From NCBI RefSeq assembly GCF_003576645.1, contig NC_044924.1:24462274-24526273 (forward strand): a stretch of 64,000 nucleotides of DNA, given 5' to 3'. This document shows positions 1 through 11,700 of this stretch, piece after piece; the first letter of the stretch is position 1, and each line of letters begins with the position of its first letter. The DNA comes from Ipomoea triloba (lineage: Eukaryota > Streptophyta > Magnoliopsida > Solanales > Convolvulaceae). The notes under the pieces were generated by a model. It searched no databases. It worked only from the letters and a program-made list of their open reading frames with translations, and had not been told where the DNA came from. The translations under genes and the position numbers were made by a program.

Positions 1-275
1 TTTCTTAATTTCACTGATCTGTCTGTTATTAATATGTACAAGTAGCAGAATTGCTCTGCTGGACTCTGGGTACTTAGTGCCTCTTTTCTTTCATAATCCA
101 TCTTAGTCCTCTTGTAGTCTTAGTCTTTTGATGTAATGCTCTCCAAGTTGGTTTGCATTAGTTCTTTGCCTTTTTGGCCTGAAGGGTTCTATCTTTTCAG
201 CAAAATGTAGATGGTTCATTAAACAGTTCATAATCCTCTCTGATTTTCATCAGTTGCATTTTTTTTTTCTTACAG

Positions 276-3200
276 CAGCAAGGCAGCTACTGGGATCTCA
301 GTAATTTCATTGGGGTAGTACTTGACATACTTCCTTTCATTGTTTCCTTCCCCCACCAAACAAAAACAAAAGAAAAAGAAAAAGTGCATTTTTGTTCTTA
401 ATTGTGCATGCCTATATATATCTGGAGTAATTAAAGAATTAGCTTCCTATGTTATGGAGTTTTTCTTGCTCTTGAACTTTTTTTGCTTCATAGTATCCTT
501 TATTTCTTGCCAGGGAAATGACGCTTCCGTTACAAATGACAATCTCCTTCCGCAACTCTTCACTTCTGTGCCAAGACTTAATGAAGCAGCGTCTTTTCTC
601 GCAGAAAAAACTTCTCTGTTTACAAGCTGTCTCCCTGATCTTTCTGGTGAGGTTTTCTTATAGAATCCTTTCTTTTTCAGGTGGTGATGTGTATGTATGT
701 GGTATCTTATGTTTCCCTCTTTTTACATTCACTTGGAAATCTCTCTTCTATAAATTGTTAATTATCATGCATTATCTGTAATCCAAGGTGCATATTGGCA
801 ACTTTAGAAACTTGAACCATGCAGTAGACATTATTGCATTTGCATGAGTTTGTAACTGATATAATTGCGACTACTGCTGTAGTTTGCTTGCCTTCCTTCT
901 GGTTCTTGATCACTTGCTTTAATATATGTAATATTTTGCTTTCTTTCTACCCTACATTTGCTACTTCCACTCTCCCGGTTATTGATTTGGTCTTTAGCAC
1001 TATATTACTTATATTATTTTACTATGATACCTCAGGCCCAGCCTTTGGACACTCTGGTGAACAGGAAATGGTGACATTTGAATCTAGAGATTCAGGAGGA
1101 TCTGTTAGCTGCAGTTATACTTATTCAGGTGCAACTACATTTCCTTCAGAATCATCTCATGAAGCAGCTGACGTTCCTTCTGTCCATGAAGGAATACCTA
1201 GGAGTTCAGCTGAATCAGAAAGTGGTTCATTGCTAAATTCTAGTGCAATTGTGACGTCAACTCAATCCAATCGAAATGGAATTTCCATTTTCCAAGGGTA
1301 TGGAGCATCTATAGCTCTTATTGTAACTTGTCTTGATTTGCAGATCTATATGTAAAAGTTGGAACTCATTTTTAATATAACAAACTACTTTAGGTGTCAT
1401 GGACTCAGTTTACCACTTGTCCTGTTAATTTTAGTGCATGCACATTGTCATAGAAATATACATATATGCAAGTGTACATGCTACATGCTTTCTTCTACCT
1501 TGCTTACAAGAACTGTATTCTTATACCTGTAAATAACTAAAACTGCAAAGCTATGAATTCTTTATTTCTCTTCCTTAGTTCTATAAAATAAACTTGAATT
1601 TCCAAGGGTTAATGGAGAATCTATTAGATCTTTCTGTTCTTTCCATTGCCATAGATTTTTGGATCTTTCAAATCACTGATTACTTCAGATTGTTTACCAT
1701 CCGGCAATCACACTATTTATAATTGCTCATAAAGACATTTGATAAATCATTGTTGGTTGGAATTCTAATCATCTTCCTCGGTTGCACAGTGATTAATCAT
1801 ATGTATGTCTGATTTGTAGTCTTATTGAAAGAGTACAGAGGACAGTCCGTGGCTCCGCTGATGATATTGGATGGATGCAACGTGATCCACAAATGCCTCC
1901 AGTTGAAGATGGGACTGACAGGTTTTTGGAGATTCTTGATGCTATTAGGTACTGTTTTTGTTGTTACTCATTTTAGTCATTTATGTGATTACATCTGTTG
2001 ACTATATTTTAATATTTTTGACCTTGTATATGTTCTTCATCAGGCATGGTGTGCACAGGTTGCCAAACTCGGTGGTATACTTGTTGGTACCAGGTAGCAA
2101 CAGTAATACTTGTTCTAAATAAGGCTTGAATACTTTTGGCTACTCGAATAAATATGGCTTTCAGTACTCTATACTCCCTCTATGAGCTGCCCACATGATG
2201 TTGGCTTTTTACACTATGATACAGCCATACAGGGGTAGTAACGTTGTAGTGTCTGATAGTTTAGATTTGTTAACTCATCACAATTCTGCTGTCTTTAGGT
2301 CTATTCAGCAACCATGGGCCACTTTACTTTGTTAATACAAAAACAAGTTTCTCAAAAATGGGACTCACTTGTCATATAGCCAAAATTCACAGTGAGGTAC
2401 CGGATTTTCCTTCTTTTCTGCAAGGTAGTGTTTTACAAGTATCGTTTTCAGTACTAAAAACCTGCGATCTTCAGGCATCGGTGGAAAAAAATGCCAGTGA
2501 GATAAAAGACTATATTGAAGAAATCTTCTGGGGTTCTGGTAAACGTGTTCTGCTTCTTGGACATAGCAAGGGGGGGATAGATGCTGCTGCTGCTCTATCC
2601 ATTTATTGGACTGATTTGAAAGATAAGGTTTCCGGGCTGGCACTCACTCAGAGTCCATACGGTGGTACTCCAATTGCTTCAGATATACTTCGAGAAGGGC
2701 AGTTGGGTGATTATGTTAATATCCGCAAACTTATGGAGATCATCATCTGTAAAGTGATCAAGGTATTTTTCCTAGCGATATAACTATGGTATATACCCAC
2801 AATTAGAAAAACATGTGAACGGAACCTGCATTTGACATCTGATATTTTACTATTTCATACATCCATTGCAAGTCGGTGGAAATTATCGATCTTAGAATGA
2901 GTATCATTCCATATATGGTTCCTCTATATATTCCAAACACGAGTTGATAGTACTTGATACTAGTTGGGGTCCTTCGAGTATAGTAGCACCGCATGCTTAG
3001 TCCTAAACTTTCAATTTAACCACCAATAGTCCTTCAATTTTCAAGTTACACCACCAATGGTTCTTCAAATTTCAAATTTTTAACCAGCCTTGGTCCTAAC
3101 TTTGCCCTTAAACTAACGGAAGGACCATAGTTGGTTAAATTTGAAAGTTGAAGGACTGCGGGTGGTTAAATTGAAAGTTTAGGGCTAACTATACTCGGAG

Positions 3201-3856
3201 GATCCCAACTGGTATTAACTCTTCCAAACACAATGGCGAAGCATTGAGATCCCTTACTCAACACTATTTGCACTTTCTTATTTTGCTTACTCTAATTGCG
3301 CCTTCTCCTTTTGCTTAATTTATTGGCCATCAAATCAATCAATGGCTGGAATCTAATCATGGCAGCTGTTTTGTAGGGAGACATGCAATCCTTAGAAGAC
3401 TTGACTTATGAGAAGAGGAAGGCATTCTTGAGGAAATACCAACTGCCAAGAGAACTCCCCATTATTTCTTTCCACACAGAGGCCAGCATATCTCCGGCCG
3501 TTTTGGCATCACTATCCCGCGTTGCACACGCAGAATTGCCAACATTCTCTGCGGGCCAGTCCACGACGCTCCCAGTGGTGATGCCCCTTGGCGCTGCAAT
3601 GGCGGCTTGTGCACAGCTACTTCAGATCAGATACGGTGAGAAGAGCGATGGGCTCGTAACGTGCCGTGATGCAGAAGTTCCAGGCTCCGTTGTAGTAAGG
3701 CCAAAACGCAAACTGGACCACGCTTGGATGGTGTACTCGTCGTTGAACGATGATCCATCAGAAGCCGATGCTTCTCAGGTTTGTGAAGCCCTTCTGACAT
3801 TACTTGTGGAAGTAGGACTAAGAAAAAGACAAGAACTAGCAAAAAAAGATGAGTGA
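276..3856 (+). CDS. alpha/beta-hydrolase (lipase-like) gene, 3' part, eight exons
   Basis: Spliced plant gene whose 5' end lies upstream of the window. Exons by GT-AG borders and phase: 276-314 (least certain), 514-646, 1036-1297, 1820-1948, 2044-2093, 2299-2396, 2475-2762, 3377-3856. They join without frame breaks into 492 codons plus a stop. The exon 2475-2762 carries LLLGHSKGG, a GxSxG nucleophile elbow, followed by QSPYGGTPIASD, typical of serine lipase/esterase folds. The last exon has a DHAWMVYSS segment whose His is a candidate catalytic residue. The exon at 1036-1297 is Ser-rich and probably disordered. Plants have a small uncharacterised family with this layout. Substrate and location cannot be read from the sequence. 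The last intron holds a foldback element (2941-3221). The hydrolase call is firm; no more specific name is justified. Confidence 0.85.
2941..3221. mobile_element. Foldback MITE, GAGTTAAT family, 10-bp TSD
   Basis: A 281-bp imperfect palindrome lies in the last intron of the hydrolase gene. The left end starts GAGTTGATAG and the right end finishes TATTAACTC. The arms share the 'agttgggatcc / cgagtatagt / ccctaaactttcaattt' blocks. The exact 10-bp direct repeat TTCCAAACAC flanks it at 2931-2940 and 3222-3231. TSDs of 9-10 bp point to a Mutator-type origin. Elements at 14937 and 57535 share its ends. Confidence 0.85.
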
Positions 3857-4262
3857 ATTGAAGCATATGCACATAGCTTTCTTCCTTAGTTATTGGTCCT
3901 GGGCTTAAGAGTCGGAATTTGGTCGCATACTCGCATGTACTCTCATAGCCTTGTCAATCAAATGCAAAAGGAGTATAGGACAGAGGGTTCAAATTTGTTA
4001 GGAGAGAGAAACGTTGATCAATGTTGCGATGATTTGCTGGAATTTGTCGAACGAGTGGATATATTCTGTCACACTATAATTCTTCCCACTATTTATTTAT
4101 GCCACTTATATGTTGTAATTATTTGCCATTTGGCTCAAACGATATTTAAAAAAAGTTAAAAGAAATTAGTATAATTACTATAGAACTCAGGCTACAGGGT
4201 GTGTTTGGTCCGCACAAGAGAATTGAAATTACTATAGATATACAAATTTTGTTACTAGTGAT
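3857..4262. other. 3' flank of the hydrolase gene, no gene seen
   Basis: Probable 3' UTR and downstream DNA of the hydrolase gene. It is moderately AT-rich. No coding exon, hairpin or repeat family was recognised. Confidence 0.5.
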
Positions 4263-4407
4263 AAGAAATTAGGCCCAATAGTCAAGCGCATTTTGTTCAG
4301 ATGACATGCAGTGACTCTTTTATATGGAAGGTCATGAGATCAAGTTTCAGTGGAGGCGCTAGTGACTCTTTATGACTCAAAAAGAAAAAAGAAATTAGGC
4401 CCAGTAG
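4263..4407 (+). mobile_element. Short SINE with 19-bp TSD
   Basis: The body at 4282-4388 (107 bp) is flanked by direct repeats aagaaattaggcccaatag (4263-4281) and the same with one change, cccagtag (4389-4407). The body ends in an A-rich tail (actcaaaaagaaaaa) and contains 'gagatcaagtttcagtgg', which resembles a degenerate pol III B box. Long TSDs and an A-rich tail are the marks of LINE-driven retroposition. It shares the 'agtttcagtggaggc' and 'gtgactcttt' blocks with the SINE at 48649. Confidence 0.75.
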
Positions 4408-4584
4408 ACCAAATGTGAAAAAAAATAATTATACTTATAATACTCAGTATCAAGTGAAAATAATTTAATAGCCATGGAAGCAAAAGTACTTTAAATAATG
4501 TTTAAGTTCAATTTAAATTCATTTGATATTCATGATTTTAGATTTTAAAAAACATAAAGTTTTAGAAAAAGGTTATTATCTTAA

Positions 4585-4804
4585 GGGGGTGTATTCAATC
4601 ATGACTTTCGTAGGCTTTTAAATGTTTTTAAAATAATATATTTTAATAAACTTTTATTTACTTTCATAAAGTCATTCAAAACTTTTTAAAACTTTGTAAG
4701 ACTCTATAAAAGTTTATATAAAAAAACATTTATAAACTTTTATCACCTTTTTTTATTTTAAAAAGTCTACAAAAGTCATTGAATTTCTAAATTGAATATA
4801 TCCT
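4585..4804. mobile_element. AT-rich MITE with GGGTGTATTCAAT ends
   Basis: Inverted repeat of about 220 bp. The left end is gggggtgtattcaatcatga. The right end reads 'aaaagtcattgaatttc' then 'attgaatatatcc'. The interior is full of 'aaaagtttataaa' motifs. A related right end occurs near 11700 (tcttgatttaatacacctct). The TSD was not resolved. Confidence 0.55.
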
Positions 4805-5187
4805 TACAAACTTTTAATGATTTCGATTCTTATCATTTATATAATTTTCTTATAAAGCATGTTATAATATCTCATAAAATTCTTCTTATTGTAATAATTA
4901 TATAGCTCTTCACCCACATCAATATTATTATTTTTATCCATTGTATGGTGAGACTTATATGCTAATTACTTATATAGTATTAATAAACATCAACAAAAAA
5001 AAAATCTATTTCATAAGAAATTCATAACAATATTGAACACTAAAATTTATAGTAATAGAATTGTTCAAATAAAATAGTTATAAATATAATTACTAGTTGC
5101 ATAAAATTAAAAACAAATTAAAAATATAATATTAATAATGCATATAAAAAAATTATACTTATATACTGCTAGGCATCAAGCTAAGTG
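4805..5187. other. AT-rich intergenic DNA
   Basis: Very AT-rich sequence without coding signal or a clear repeat. It separates two foldback elements. Confidence 0.4.
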
Positions 5188-5821
5188 CTATTATTTGCAA
5201 TAGCCATTTAGGACTGCAAACAACAACAAAGTGCTAATGTTTGCTGTGAGTTATTTCCATTTTTGGTTCTACTGTTATTGGGACATTGTCAATTTTAGTC
5301 CACTTCATTAATTTTTGTCACATTGTAGCCAGTCTTATTTAGTTCTTGCCACTTTTAGTCCACCGTTAAAATTTTTGTTAAATGGTCGTCCAAAAATAGG
5401 GGTATTTTGGTCTTTTAATGCTTTGGTCATCCCATCTATCATTTGTAGTGGTTTTCCTTACACATATTTATTCAATGAAGATGTCCGGCCATTTGACGAC
5501 ATATATTAATTTTCTCGTAATTCATTCATTTTTGGATTTTGTGTTTGTTTAATTTGTTGATTCGGTTGAAAATGTGTAAGGAAAACCACTGCATAGGATA
5601 AAGGAGATGACCAAAGCATAAAGATACCAAAATACTCCTGTTTTGGACGGCCATTTGACGAAAACTTTAACGGTGAACTAAAAGTGGCAAGGACTAAATA
5701 AGATTGGCCGCAACGTGGCAAAAATTAATGAAGTGGACTAAAATTGGCAATGTCTCAATAACAGTAGGAAAAAAATGGAAATGACTCGTTTGCTGTCCTA
5801 AATTGCTATTGTAAACAATAG
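5188..5821. mobile_element. Large foldback element, about 630 bp
   Basis: Nearly the whole segment is a long imperfect palindrome. The left arm (about 5188-5480) contains ctattatttgcaatag, 'ttagtccacttcattaattt', 'ccaccgttaaa' and 'atgctttggtcatc'. The right arm (about 5560-5821) carries the reverse complements and ends ctattgtaaacaatag. The two short predicted proteins with nearly the same sequence in opposite arms are a by-product of this symmetry, not genes. The TSD was not determined. Confidence 0.75.
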
Positions 5822-5845
5822 TTCGCTATTCGTATTAGTATGTTC

Positions 5846-5847
<2 letters not shown>

Positions 5848-5883
<36 letters not shown>
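5848..5883. repeat. (TA)n microsatellite, left border of the next element
   Basis: About 17 AT dinucleotides directly abut the left end of the TGCGG-type element at 5884. A second TA run borders its right end. Confidence 0.9.
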
Positions 5884-5886
<3 letters not shown>

Positions 5887-7097
5887 TCCCCATCAGATGC
5901 GGCCAGTCTCCCCTGTGCGGCTGTGTGGCCTTATTTGCACCATTAGATCCCATGATCTAAGGCTTCATATTAATCCAAACAATATAGGCGCCGATCTTTA
6001 GCTACGCGAACGGGAAGGATAATGTTGGAAATTCACTAAAATTTCAAAACCATATCAGATCAGACCAGACGACGACGAAGACTTGAAGTCAACGAGCACT
6101 GAGCAACAAACACCAGACAAGCGTAGAAGGGATTCCATCACCAGCAACGAGTGCTCCGTTGTGAACAAAACGCATAGGTCAACTCCAACAGAGAAACGAG
6201 AATGGAGTAATTCGCAATACTCTGTGCATTATCAACATTAATCTAGTTCATATTTGAGATAATATTGCTGTAATTCGCAATAGTATGTGTATTTGGTGTG
6301 TGGTGGTTAAGTGGTGTGTTTTAATCTGAGAACTGGTGCATTTTATAACGTATAATGGTGTGTTTTAATTTTGTTGGTGCATTTGAATTGAGTGGTGTGT
6401 TTCGGTATGGTGGGGAATGGTGTGTTTTAATTTGTCAAGTGGTGCATTTTATAACGTAGAATGGTGTGTTTTAATTTTGTTGGTGCATTTGAATTGAGTG
6501 GTGTGTTTCGGTATGGTGGGGAATGGTGTGTTTTAATTTGTCAAGTGGTGCATTTTATAACGTAGAATGGTGTGTTTTAATTTTGTTGGTGCATTTGAAT
6601 TGAGTGGTGTGTTTCGGTATGGTGGGGAATGGTGTGTTTTAATTTGTCCAGTGGTGGATTTTATAACGTATAATGGTGTGTTTTAATTTTGTTGGTGCAT
6701 TTGAATTGAGTGGTGTATTTCGGTATGGTGGGGAATCGTGTGTTTTAATATGTCCAGTGATGCATTTATAACGTAGAATGGTGTGTTTTAATACACGTGG
6801 TGGTGATTTTTACGAGAGTAGTTGCATTTGGTGTGTGGTGGTTAAGTGGTGTGGTTTAATCTAAGAACTGGTGCATTTTAGTATGTTGAATGGTGTGTTT
6901 TAATAATACGTTTGTTGGTGTTTTCTGTACTCTAAAATTACTTTCCCACTTACAATTACCATAAAGCCCCCACTTAAGTTACGCGAATTAAACTTCCTAA
7001 ATCCTAATATATAACCTCCACCGACAGATCACCTCCATCCAGCGGCATATCTTGGGCCACATGACCACACCTAATAACACAACTCCATTTGATTAAA

Positions 7098-7101
<4 letters not shown>
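5884..7101. mobile_element. TGCGG-ended element between two TA microsatellites (copy a)
   Basis: Non-coding 1.2-kb segment bounded on both sides by (TA)n. The left end carries 'agatgcggccagtctcccc' followed by 'tgtgcggctgtgtggcc' and 'ttgcaccattagatcc'. The reverse complement of the right end reads 'attaggtgtggtcatgtggcc', a degenerate terminal inverted repeat. The interior holds 'ggtgtgttttaat' and 'ggtgcatttt' repeats. The same end layout occurs at 61429-62170 and 63316-64000. Insertion in microsatellites recalls the rice Micron MITEs, but no sequence match to Micron is claimed. Confidence 0.65.
6325..6780 (+). repeat. 106-bp tandem repeat, about four copies
   Basis: The marker tggtgcatttgaattgagtg recurs at 6375, 6481, 6587 and 6693, an exact 106-bp period. 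Each unit contains three GTGTGTTTTAAT/TGGTGCATTT sub-motifs, so it is itself built from a shorter repeat. It lies inside the element at 5884-7101. Confidence 0.9.

Positions 7102-7135
<34 letters not shown>
7102..7135. repeat. (TA)n microsatellite, right border
   Basis: Run of about 17 TA units directly following the TGCGG-type element. Confidence 0.9.
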
Positions 7136-7138
<3 letters not shown>

Positions 7139-7923
7139 AATAAAAATCAAAATATACAAGTATTTATTGAATATTATGAAACAAAGAGTAAAATTTGACG
7201 GTGATAGATGAAACTTTTGATTCGTTCATGTATTTAGGTAGAAAAAGTTCTTAGAGAAAGTTTTGAAATTAAGGAGAAAAGTTAGTAGAGAAAGTTTAGA
7301 AAAAGGGATAAAAAGTTCGTAGAAAGAAACAAAAAATCAAAATATACAATCAATAATGAAGTAAAAATAATATTTTTATGAATTTTTGGAGGAAGATTGT
7401 AATGTCTAGGAGAGAAAAAATTGGTAAAGTATAGGTATTAAGAAAACTAGTATTTTCACTCGTGCGATATACGGAATGGATTTGTTATAATATATTAAAA
7501 ATATTTGGATCGATATATAAAGGATAATGAAAAAAATAATTTATTAAATTTAGGTATAAAGTTTATAAAGTTTAAATAGGGAGGAAAAAAATAGAGTTTA
7601 GATAGAGATAAAAAACCTTCAGAATGAGTAGAAAGAAAATTTTGAAATCTTGGGGTTGATGATTAGATTTCAACTATTTATATTTAAGAAGGAAAAACCA
7701 ACAAAGAGTAATACTACACGTACTCCTACATTCTACTCCATTTTATACTCCCTCCTTACATGTCACTCTTTGATTCATTAAAAATCATGTGGACCACAAT
7801 TTTTATTACTTTCTTTTCATCTCGCTCTAATAAAATAAAGACACTTGGTAGGAATTTTACTCTCTTGGAGTACATATATCATTTTCCGTCTACAAAAGTC
7901 CTTAAATAAAAAATTACATAAAT
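7136..7923. other. AT-rich intergenic DNA
   Basis: No gene is visible. It is purine-rich and AT-rich with repeated 'aaagtttagaaa' and 'gtagaaag' motifs. Nothing in it could be assigned. Confidence 0.4.
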
Positions 7924-8126
7924 TCATAACTTTTTGAATACCACACAGTTAACTTTGTTAGCCTCTTGGGAGTTGTGGTCCTGCTCATGGAAAATGGAGT
8001 CGACAAAGGGCTTCACGATGGAGGAGAACGGGGGCTTAGTTATCTGCGCGACAATGGACGAAACGGTTTCGAAACAGGCAGAGCGGACAGTGGAGTACAT
8101 CGAGTCATAAACACGGTAGGGCCTGC

Positions 8127-8709
8127 TTTTTAGGTGGGATACAAAAATAGGTCGGTTTTGAAAAGGTAACAAAGATGGGCAAAGTACTTTCATGGAATGC
8201 ATGTTTGCTTAAAAACAAATGCATTCTGCGAATGCATGTTAGCCTTTCTTTAAAAAAAATAGTTAAAAGGTAGAAAATGAGTGTAGGATACGTGTATGTG
8301 TACAATATTTTATGAAAAAAAAAAGATGGTATATATATGTATAAGGAGAAAAAAAATAGTATTGTCCTCATTAAATGATTGTTAGTTAATTAGAATGTAC
8401 TAATTATTACATAATTATGAGGAAAATTAAATATAATTAACAATAATGTGTAATTAGTGTATAATAATAATGAGAACTAAATGTGTAATAAGTACATGTT
8501 TACTACAATTTTTTCTACTTATTACGTAAACAATTAAGAAATAAATAGAATAATAATATGCTTGCAAAAAAAAAGTGATAAATTGTTGTGTTCATATTTA
8601 TGATTCATTTAACAAGTTAAGTTCACCGTAACAAACTGGATTCATTCTTTAAAACAAATTGGATTCAAGAACTTTAATAGAATGAACAAACTGGATTCAT
8701 TCTTCAAAA

Positions 8710-8743
<34 letters not shown>

Positions 8744-9180
8744 ACAAAAACACTGACCTCTGAAGAAAGCGGTGGCCTGCGGCGCGGTGGGCGGCAGGGC
8801 GGTCGCACGGTCACCGGCAGCGGGTAAGTTTGGGGATGGTAAGTTTTGGGATGAAGTTTTACCGTTCACAATAGTATTGGGATGGAGTAAAATTAGGGTT
8901 GATGGTCTTGGACCCACTATTTACGTATTTTTATTTTAATATTTCAAAAAATAAATACATAATTACGTATTTATTATTTTGTATTTACATACGGTATTCT
9001 TTTCGTATTATCTAAGTACAATGTACAGTATTTTAATTTGAAACAAATATTATAAAAGATAACAATGCATTCTAAAGATGCATGTTCAAAAAGGAAAACA
9101 TGCATCCTACAGTGTAGTATTGCCCATATTTGTATCCCAATTATTTCTGTTCTATTTTTGTATCCCACCTAAAAAGTAGG
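8127..9180. mobile_element. TIR element of 1.05 kb with GC-rich cargo
   Basis: Terminal inverted repeats: left tttttaggtgggatacaaaa, right ttttgtatcccacctaaaaa. The next 80 bp of each arm also pair (atgggcaa..., aatgcatt..., atgcatgtt...). The interior is AT-rich except for 8757-8900, which follows a long A-run and is GC-rich. Both flanks begin with gtagg but a clean 8-9-bp TSD is not evident, so the superfamily is open. Confidence 0.7.
8709..8743. repeat. Poly(A) tract beside a GC-rich insert
   Basis: An uninterrupted A-run of roughly 33 bases is followed by 'cactgacctctgaagaaagc' and a GC-rich stretch (gcggcgcggtgggcggcagg) unlike its surroundings. It could be a retroposed fragment inserted in antisense or slippage in the assembly. 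Confidence 0.7.
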
Positions 9181-9654
9181 CGCAATCGGCTAAACCACCT
9201 ATGTAGTTCTTGCGAAAGCCGGACCTCGGTGAAGTCGCCATTCGAAAAATTGCCTGCAAAAAAAACCAAAGAAATTTGAGTGCATGTCTTCATAAATCTG
9301 GAATCATCCTATAGTACTTTTAATTACCTCTAAAATGCCACAATGAGCAACCAGTCTATCAACAACTCACAGATCCCTTTGCGTTGCCTCGCCGAATGGG
9401 AGGAGTGGGGTTGAGATTTTTAATTTTTATTATTACTTTTTAAAATTTATAATATTTAAAATAATAAAGAAAATAATTTATTAAAAGTTAATCGTCACGT
9501 CAGTGGTTAACATAGAGAACAAGTCACTTTTGACTCAATTACATGATTTTAACTTGTTTATGGATTCAATTGTAATTTTTTTTAGTTGGATGACCTAATT
9601 GCATTTTTATGTGTAGTTTACTGGCTAATTTGAACATTTTTTCACTATTATTAT

Positions 9655-9960
9655 TAGGAAAAATTACACTTTTCATCTCTAAGTTATAGGGTAATTATAG
9701 AATTCGTTTCTAAGTCTTTTTAATGCTCACTTTTCACTCATAAGTTATCATTGACGTTGCACTTTTTTTAATTTTATTAACTTTTTTGTCCCTGAGCTAT
9801 ACTAAAGCTGCAAATTTCGTACTTGATGTTTTGTTAGTAAATAAATGAAAATTGGACGTTTATGATAACTTAGGAATAAAAAGTGAGCATGACTAACACT
9901 AAGGAACAAATTTTATAATTATTGTATAACTTAACAACGATAAGTACAAATTTTCTTAAT
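9655..9960. mobile_element. Foldback MITE-like palindrome
   Basis: The left arm (ggaaaaattacacttttcat, 'taagttatagggtaattata', 'tgctcacttttcactcataag') pairs with the right arm (cttaggaataaaaagtgagc, 'tataattattgtataactta', 'aagtacaaattttctta'). It is about 300 bp and non-coding. The TSD was not resolved. Confidence 0.6.
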
Positions 9961-10047
9961 TATTACTCCAAATTACACTAGGATATTTAGCCTTTATAGC
10001 ATTTTTTCATTTTCATTCATAATAATTCTAATCTCCGTACCAAATAA

Positions 10048-10500
10048 AATAAGCCACTGTACTATTTGGGAACAATCAATTAGGTCATTTAACTTAGATA
10101 ACCCTCAAATAAGCTATTGAACTCAGAAAAACAAAGCAATTAAGCCATTAAAATCGGAAAAAGAGCAATTAACACATTTTTAAAAATTTTCTGGCGACAA
10201 TTTCCCGCACCAACGACCATTTCCGACCTCCCGCCACCATTTTCCAGAAGGAGAATGGTCGCCTTCCCGACGACGTCTCGATAGTCGCCAGTCGTCGGAA
10301 ATGGTGATCGGAGGTCGAAAATAGTCGTTGGTGCCAGAAAGTGTCGTCGGAAATTTTAAAAATGAGTTAATTACTATTTTTTTTTTCAGTTTTAATAGGT
10401 TAATTGCTTTGTTTTTCTGAGTTTAGTTGCTTATTTTAGGGTTATTTTAGTTCAATTGCTTAATTACTTGTTTTCAAATAAATAATACAGTGACTTATTT
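10048..10500. mobile_element. Foldback element with a GC-rich stem
   Basis: Palindrome of about 450 bp. 'ataagccactgtactattt' and 'aaaaacaaagcaattaa' on the left pair with 'aaataatacagtgacttatt' and 'ttaattgctttgtttttc' on the right. The centre is GC-rich (cgacaatttcccgcaccaac pairs with gttggtgccagaaagtgtcg). It lies just upstream of the PGM-like pseudogene and could have displaced its promoter. Confidence 0.65.
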
Positions 10501-11429
10501 GTAATTTATTCATATAATTTAAATTCCTACTTTATTTTTTTTTTCAATAGAATTACAATTTCTATTCTTTCCCCCAACTATCCAACCAAAGGACCTGTAA
10601 GCCATACTACGTTGACTTTGATTCATCTGTTCTGCATTCGCCTGAAAATGGTGCTTCCCGACGCCAAAGAAGAGCCGGTATACCAAAATGTCATCGTTAT
10701 CTGGCATGGGGAGCTGATCGATGACGTTGTTCCGCCATCGGCCGTTGAATCACGAGGGCGAGATCCGGGCCTTTGGAGCAGCCTGAGCCTCTGACACCTT
10801 CTCATGTTCCTCATCGCCAGACCTTTATCTGCTGCCTCCAGATCGCCTCTAAGATCTTCCATGCCCTCTGCGCTGTCGGCACTAACCTCAACGTCTTCTC
10901 CTCCGACTCTTTTGCTATTCATCCTTCCAAAATCAAGGTTATATATATGCTATTGTTGTTTCAATGGTAAGTTTTTCAGTTCACAAACACTCTACGCTGT
11001 TGTGCTTAGTACACATATGGATAGATTCGATGATAAATTATATATTTCTAGAATGTTTTTGCTTACAAGTGTAAAAAGTTTGTTTGGTCATTTACTGAGA
11101 AACTGAGACTTGTCAGGTGTATTAATCTTTTGCCGATTAAAATAATAGAGTTTTATAAATTCTAAATAATTTTTATATAATCTCATAAAATTTCAATTAA
11201 TTTAAAAATGTTTTAGCATTCATGAAAAATTTCCCTTCCTAGGAAGCAATTAGGGGTTTGGCTTTAGGACAGGGAAGAAGTAAGCATTGAGACTTCACCC
11301 AACCCCACCATATGTGGCCTGTGGCACTATGCTTGTGTGGTTCACCAGTGATTTCTTTATTTCATCAAACTCATACAAGATTTCATGGAATATTTATGTG
11401 ATAAAAAGTGAAAATTTATAAATTTGGGG

Positions 11430-11700
11430 ATTGAGGGATGATTTCAACCAGAGAAAAAATGTTTATAAAAGTTTTTACTATGAAAGGGTTTAATGAAAGC
11501 TTGAATACCAATAATAAAAAGTTTTTAAAAGTATGAATTGAATACTACCTAACTTTTAAAAACTCTTTTTAGAAGTATAAATTGAATATCATTATGTCTA
11601 TGAACTTTTAAAGATTCCTTAAAAGTTTGAATTGAATATTTTTAGACTCTTGAAGTCTATAAAAGTCCACAAAAAGTCTTGATTTAATACACCTCTTGTA
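11430..11700. mobile_element. MITE-like repeat in the pseudogene intron
   Basis: AT-rich segment with repeated 'gtttataaaagtttt', 'aaaagtttgaattgaat' and an end reading tcttgatttaatacacctct, the reverse complement of the GGGTGTATTCAAT-type end at 4585. The left end is uncertain (about 11430). Confidence 0.45.

Larger units (their letters stand above)
7924..9412 (-). pseudogene. Relic of an unidentified gene split by a TIR element
   Basis: Read on the minus strand, an exon-like stretch starts after a strong acceptor (gtttttttttgcag, near 9252) and contains an ATG at 9241 with about 21 codons (MATSPRSGF...GGLADCA). The frame is cut by the element at 8127-9180 and resumes below 8126 as RVYDSMYSTVRSACFE and about 50 further codons, ending at 7924. 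A possible earlier exon (LNPTPPIRRGNAKGS then GTGAGT) lies near 9412-9365. The family was not recognised. The evidence is reading-frame continuity only, so both gene and join are tentative. Confidence 0.35.

Noticed and set aside
5315..5721. Two short ORFs with nearly identical peptides on opposite strands
   Set aside because: They are the two arms of the foldback element at 5188-5821. The similarity is a consequence of the palindrome.
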